This document shows, piece by piece, positions 58,842 to 64,000 of a DNA stretch of 64,000 nt; the first letter of the stretch is position 1; every line of letters begins with the position of its first letter. The translations under genes and the position numbers were made by a program. This DNA is from Anastatus disparis (Eukaryota > Arthropoda > Insecta > Hymenoptera > Eupelmidae). The notes beneath the pieces were generated by a model. It was not told the DNA's origin. It ran no database searches and was given only the letters and a program-made list of their open reading frames with translations. The stretch is from contig JAFFSR010000347.1 in NCBI GenBank assembly GCA_017163975.1, forward strand, positions 10,855,501 to 10,919,500, in the 5' to 3' direction.

Positions 58842-59970
58842 TTTTCTTCTAGTTTTTCTTCTAATGTAGAAAACTCAAAGATGATCGGAGAACTGACGAG
58901 TTGCAGCTTGCAACAGGGTAATTATGTGAAAAACTGGGATTCTTATCTTGCTATGATATTATGAAATAAAAATTTTACGATTGGTGGAAAAATTCCCCTC
59001 TAAAAATAAATACCTCCCTTGAAAAAATTTTTGTCCATTCAGCATTAGTCCTACATACGCCTAAATTTTTATCTTATTGTTTTCTAAGGATCGAGACAGT
59101 AAATGAATTTTATTTTAGATTATAAATCTCATTCCTGAGAATAAACGATCTTCTTTTTCTCAGATAAATAATTTTTATCATTAAATGATTTTTTTGGTTT
59201 CCTCAAGAAAACCGTTAAACATTTATGACCGGAAATTTTAACATAAGACGGAAGGGTTTCGTAAATTTTTTCATGATATCATTTTCCTTTTCAAGATAAA
59301 GAGAATGCATCTGACTATTTTACTTATTAATTTTTATGGTTTCCTAAAGAAAACTTTCGAACGTTCACAAACAAAAAATTGTATCTTTTCAGAGCATGAA
59401 TTTTTTTTCAAGTTATCATTTTCTTTTCAAGATAAGAAGGAGAATGCATATGACAATTTTACTTATTAATTTTTTATGGTTTCCTAAAGAAAACTTTCGA
59501 ACGTTCACAACCGAAAAATTGTATCTTTTCAGAGCATAAATTTTTTTCAAGTTATCATTTCCTTTTCAAGATAAAAAAGACTTTCATACACTTCCGATCA
59601 TCTATGATCGGAAAATTTTATCTTTTTAACTAAGGATGGATAGGCCGCGTATATTTTTTTAACGTACACCAGTAATTCAAAAGAAACCACAGAGTGGGTG
59701 GCCCTATTTTTTTTTCAGCTTAAAAAATAACATGAGGGGGTGAGGGGGATCTATGTGCTTCAAAGTACACGCGGATACTAAATCACTGTCGAAAGAGAGG
59801 GGTACTAAAAACTTGAGAAAAGAGGAGGATCTATACGTACTTTGAGAAAAGGAAGGTGTTTTTAGAACCCATACATTTGCTTTGAAATACGTAGGATACT
59901 GGATCGCTTTGAAAAAGAGGGGAGTGATACAGAAGGCCTATATATGCTTTAGGTTACATAGGATACTATA
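58842..59970. repeat. Right subterminal region of the Polinton with tandem repeats
   Basis: About three units of ~137 bp (59,230-59,640) are marked by CCTTTTCAAGATAA at 59,289, 59,426 and 59,564 and by GGTTTCCTAAAGAAAACTTT. From about 59,760 a degenerate ~70-bp repeat related to the terminus (GGATACT-ATCACTTTG-AGAGGGG-GATACAGAA) leads into the TIR. No gene. Confidence 0.75.
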
Positions 59971-60036
59971 TCACTTTGGAGAGAGAGGGGGTGATACAGA
60001 ATGCCTATGATCTAGGATGCCTATAGCCTATCTACT
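59971..60036 (-). repeat. Right terminal inverted repeat of the Polinton
   Basis: 66 bp, the exact inverse of 41,854-41,919, ending GCCTATAGCCTATCTACT. The base beyond differs from the left flank. Confidence 0.9.
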
Positions 60037-60416
60037 ATTAATAATTTTTTCAGATATTTTACATAAATAATTAATATTATGTATTTTTTGTTCATGTTTC
60101 TATGTCAATAATAAAAATTTAATAAAAAATGTACAATTATATAATATTATGTATAATATAAAAATATATTATAATAAAAAAATTTTTATATAAAACAATG
60201 CATAAGTGTTACATTTTATATTGATATTGGCAAGTGGAACGAGCAGGGGAGACCACCCTAGTATATGTATATATATATATATACATACATATATAATTCA
60301 ACTCAAACATCTAAGAAAAAATAAGCAGCTGAGTTATTATAAGTTCTTAAGTGCAAATTGAGTTGTTACGAAAAATATAAAATATTTTATTTTTACGTAT
60401 CAAAGTACGATAAAAT

Positions 60417-60457
<41 letters not shown>

Positions 60458-60466
60458 ATATCAGAA

Positions 60467-61804
60467 GGCCCCGAACTATATAAGCCTATCTCAAAACTCC
60501 AGACTATACTATGCTATTTCTGAAATCTGAGCTATATATATATATATACTATTCTATCAAGAAGCTCTGGACTATACTACGTCTATGTCCAAATAAAAAT
60601 TAATAGTATAAAATTTAAATATACCAGACATTCTTTATAATATATGTATATTGTTAATAACTGCATAAATATTTTGGAAAAGCGATGAACTAAATCAAAA
60701 GATTTTTTAATTAATAGTTTAATAAATTTGATAAAATATAAATTATTTGTAAAAACTCTCACAATTATACTTTTGATAAATTTTCACATCGGCTTGTAAT
60801 TATATAGAGAGTATTGTCCTCTATATAATTAACTTTTTTCATATGATGATATCAGATGAATTCTAGCCCGGTTCCCGTTTTACACATTACATCAGGCTAG
60901 ATCATCTGAAACATCATACCAAAACTTTGACTACCAATGGATGGTCAGCCACTTTTGTGACCAACAATCAACCGATACGCAATGAGGTCGGATTTTTAAA
61001 GAGTCGCGATATAAATAGCACATGCACTAATTTTCTTTCGAAAAAGTCAGAGGTACCTGGCTAGAATTCGAACCCATGCCGATCGGGTAGAAGGCAAGAG
61101 CTCTATCCGTTACACCACAGCGCTTATATATATATATATATATATATGTCATAAAAGTGAAATTTAAAAAAATAACAATTTTATTATTAACAGTTGTTTT
61201 AAAAAAAAATATAATAAATATACTGACATTGTAAATATTTTTTTAATTTCACATCCAATTTTTTTTCTCTTATTCTTTATTGAACTCGGAATGTAAATGA
61301 CTTGAATTCAAAATTTTACCTGCTGTTACTGAAGACATTTTTGTAATAACTTGTAATAATATTGATATTGCAGAAGAATTATAATTTTTTTACATAAAAT
61401 CAATAAATCATGTGATTTTTTTGCTTCAATACTTAATTCAGAAAAATAAAATTTTAGAAGTTTATAATTTTTAAAGTTAAAGTCAGCAGTATATTCTGAC
61501 GCAAATATGTGTATATATATAGTGAAATTTTTCATACAAATATAAAAATTTATTAAAGACATATCGTGAAAGATTTTGTAAATAAGTTATATCTAATTAA
61601 ACTTGAGAAATTAATAAAGAATGTCTAATATATTTAAATTTTATATCACTAATTTTTATTCTGAGTAACATAGACTTTTACTGTTCGGAGTTTAGAGTTA
61701 AACTAGTATAGCCCAAAGTTTCTTGATAGAATAGTATAGCTCGGACTTCAGAGATAGCATAGTGTAGTCTGTAGTTTTGAGATAGGCTTGTATAGTTTGG
61801 GGCC
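60467..61804. mobile_element. Fold-back element with ~200-bp arms, in an AT array
   Basis: GGCCCCGAACTATATAAGCC at the left faces its near-inverse at the right (…AGGCTTGTATAGTTTGGGGCC). The arms extend about 180-200 bases (to about 60,650 and from about 61,605). Both sides are (AT)n arrays, so insertion into AT repeat or a TA target is likely. The interior contains a tRNA-derived SINE. Confidence 0.75.
60840..61128 (-). mobile_element. tRNA-derived SINE
   Basis: On the minus strand from 61,128: AGCGCTGTGGTGTAACGGAT contains an A box, and GGGTTCGAATTC is a B box about 40 bases later, so this is an internal Pol III promoter. The head resembles tRNA-Arg but pairing is poor. A body of about 200 bases follows (toward 60,840). 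Exact ends are not defined. Confidence 0.65.
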
Positions 61805-61805
61805 G

Positions 61806-61807
<2 letters not shown>

Positions 61808-61891
<84 letters not shown>

Positions 61892-61956
61892 TTATTACTT
61901 TAAAATGTACAAATAAAATTATTTTACATTTTTATTTGTACATTTTAAAGTAAAAT

Positions 61957-62010
<54 letters not shown>
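61808..62010. repeat. Two (AT)n arrays around a hairpin
   Basis: AT arrays at about 61,808-61,884 and 61,963-62,004 flank ACTTTAAAATGTACAAATAA and its inverse. The same hairpin arm recurs after the second array (about 62,012-62,050), as if array and arm were duplicated together. Confidence 0.85.
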
Positions 62011-62224
62011 ATTGTACTTTAAAATGTACAAATAAAAATATTTTACATTAAAGAAAGAAAATGTTGTGATCATTATTTCATAAGTATATAAGTATATTAT
62101 TTCATAATATAGTGAAATAATATATATTTTTTTTAATGAACAACGAGTATTATCAGTACCGTATTTTCTTAGAAAATAAAAATAACTAACTTCTCATATT
62201 TTGAAACGATTCTTAACTTAGAGT

Positions 62225-62420
62225 TCTTAACTTATCTAAAAAAAAAAAGTAGCTAAGTCATTGCGTTCTTAAGCGAAAAGGCAAGTTGTTGCCTTCTTAC
62301 GCGCAAAGTCAAATTGTTTTTCTTCTTACGCGCAAAGCCAAGTTGTTGCGTTCTTACGCGCAAAACTGAGTTGTTGCGTTTTTACGCACAAAGCTGAGTT
62401 GCCACGTTATTTTTCTCACC
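62225..62420. repeat. 31-bp minisatellite
   Basis: About five units of AAGTTGTTGCGTTCTTACGC followed by GCAAAG. Spacing is about 31-32 bases. Confidence 0.85.
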
Positions 62421-64000
62421 CGACGAAATATATTATTAAAAATTTTAACTGGTCTTACAGTTTTTGAAAGAATCTAGCGCGGGAGAGTAAATAAATTCTG
62501 AGTTAACAAACCTCATTCTGTCTTTGTCTATCTTATGATGAGAAAAAAAAAGATGATTCAATTGTTACTTTAGTTATGTTTATGAATTCGAACCTCAAAC
62601 GATTGTCTGTATTCGTCTTTCTTACGATAGCAATAAAAGATAGTTGATACTCCAATAACAACCATTGCTTGAGTTACGATTCTGAATTCAAACTTTTGTT
62701 ACTGTCATTATGAAACAATCAAATTATTAATAAAGTAAGAATTTTTAACTAAACTTGTTGGCATGTAGCAGGAATTATTTATTACCTCTATTACACAAGA
62801 TATATTAAAATATAAGCCAGTTATAGAAAAATACAGCGACAAAGACTGCATTTCGTAAGAGATTCAATTTTATGTTCTGAAAAAAATTTTTATGATTTTT
62901 CTAATAAAATAAAAATTATATTTTGCTTTAAATTAATAATGAAAATTTTTATTTTATTAAAATTATTCCTAGTCGTTTTGATATCAAATGAAAATTATAA
63001 TATTACTAACAAGGATTATTTTTATTTAATAAAATTGCTTTCTATCAGTTTTAGCATTATATGAAGAATAAATAAATATTCAAAAGTAGCAGAATTATGA
63101 ACTTTTTTAGGTAAGAAATCGTTTTCTATAACAAAAGTTAGTATGAAAACATCTATTTATTATGAAATATTCATATCGTATCCATGAAACACCGAATCAA
63201 CTGTTAAAATTAGATTTATGGAGTAAGATTGAGGTTAAAGATCCTTTATTTTGCTTTTGATAATGTAATGAAACTTAAAAACGTGCAAATACTAAAAAGA
63301 ATATGATTTATTAAACGAATCGTCTTGCGTATTTTAAAGTGGAGGTAATTAGCGGTCATTAAATGGTAAAACTTATCTTCCAAAGATAAGTTTTTTGTGG
63401 TTAGAAATTTCGCTATCGTTTATTTTAAGTTTATTGTGATCAATTGGAGTAATATATTTCTAATTTTATATAAGAAAATCAAAACGCAACTATAAAAGGG
63501 GTAAGAAAAGAGGCAAGAATACCAAAAAAGTATTTTTAATTTTTTTAGTTTAGAACCACCATTCAGAAAAATTTTAAAAAAATTCATGTGATTAGAAAAC
63601 TTATTAGACTAAACAAAAAAATCTTTTCTTCTTAACAACTCAAACATTAGCACTATTTTACGACATTTTTAACCGTCCGTGGGTAACCTGGGTCATTATG
63701 GCACAAGCTAAGTTTTCAGGTCAAATATCTCTGGAAATAAAAATTGTTTCAAACAATTTTATTTACTATGAATTATCAAATAAACTGTAGAACTAGTAGA
63801 TGCTGAAACGGCTCATATCATAATTTTGCATTATTAACTTTTATATAATATATTTAAAAACAAATCAAACTACATTGTTATCATAAACTCTAAATTATCA
63901 ATGGATGTTGATAAGGAAGAAAACTTCCAGAATTTATATAGTATAAAAGCATAGAAATGGAATGTTCTATTTCTATAATTGAATAAATATTTAATTATTT
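62421..64000. other. AT-rich stretch without a gene
   Basis: An imperfect ~110-bp duplication lies at about 62,510-62,700 (TGTCTTTGTCTATCTTATGA versus TGTATTCGTCTTTCTTACGA, each followed by a GAATTC phrase). Nothing else recognisable to the end of the window. Confidence 0.5.

Larger units (their letters stand above)
41854..60036. mobile_element. Polinton/Maverick (adintovirus-like) element, 18.2 kb, decayed
   Basis: Identical 66-bp inverted repeats begin AGTAGATAGGCTATAGGCAT, and an AGTA start and 15-20 kb size are typical of Polintons. The span holds the full core set: major capsid, penton, adenain-like protease, packaging ATPase, chromodomain integrase and protein-primed-type polymerase. 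The order is capsid block (-), ATPase to integrase (+), polymerase (-), accessory genes. Later insertions are a TA-flanked palindrome at 42,511 and a TTA-flanked MITE at 53,519. The 6-bp flanks (TCTTTG left, ATTAAT right) do not match, so no target duplication survives or the ends were rearranged. Confidence 0.88.

Noticed and set aside
61062..61128. Functional tRNA-Arg gene
   Set aside because: A and B boxes are good but the acceptor and anticodon stems pair poorly, and a SINE-like body follows.

Overview
The window is AT-rich eukaryotic DNA, most likely from an arthropod nuclear genome. It has GT-AG introns, long AT and CA microsatellites, fold-back transposons and an arthropod-style Polinton; a hymenopteran or other insect is a guess. 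It is a transposon-dense accessory region. No conserved single-copy host gene can be named with confidence, and almost every large gene carries stops or frameshifts.

Region by region. 1.2-6.2 kb: a decayed Helitron Rep/helicase interrupted twice by TTA-flanked palindromic MITEs. 6.3-7.3 kb: a 1-kb palindrome ending in tRNA-like sequences. 7.6-7.8 kb: a hAT-type MITE with an exact 8-bp duplication. 8.0-9.1 and 35.9-37.1 kb: inverted copies of one 1.1-kb dispersed repeat. 9.8-18 kb: a virus-like cluster with an unknown gene (-), a three-exon gene (+), a broken family B DNA polymerase with a poly-Q lead-in (+), a Cys-rich ORF (+) and a Tudor-like gene (-). That last gene is cut by a 7.4-kb element (17,964-25,398) whose arms are 116-bp and 143-bp tandem arrays. 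28.3-31.0 kb: a 2.7-kb palindrome of AGCTA-rich sequence. 31.8-39.2 kb: TTAA-flanked MITEs, minisatellites, CA arrays, a remnant ORF cluster and a 250-bp satellite that ends at a candidate LTR.

41,854-60,036 is the clearest large unit: an 18.2-kb Polinton/Maverick (adintovirus-like) element bounded by identical 66-bp inverted repeats. On the minus strand it carries major capsid, a small basic ORF, penton, an adenain-like protease, a PLA2-domain protein and the protein-primed-type DNA polymerase. On the plus strand it carries the packaging ATPase, two uncharacterised virion-type proteins and a chromodomain integrase. Two related Cys/His genes lie near the two ends, and a four-exon Ser/Arg-rich gene lies near the right end. 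The set covers integration, replication, virion assembly and maturation, but only the penton reading frame and a few small ORFs look intact, so this copy is a fossil.

60.5-64 kb: a fold-back element holding a tRNA-derived SINE, flanked by AT arrays, then minisatellites and unique AT-rich DNA. All boundaries, frames and motifs were read by eye; no homology search was run.
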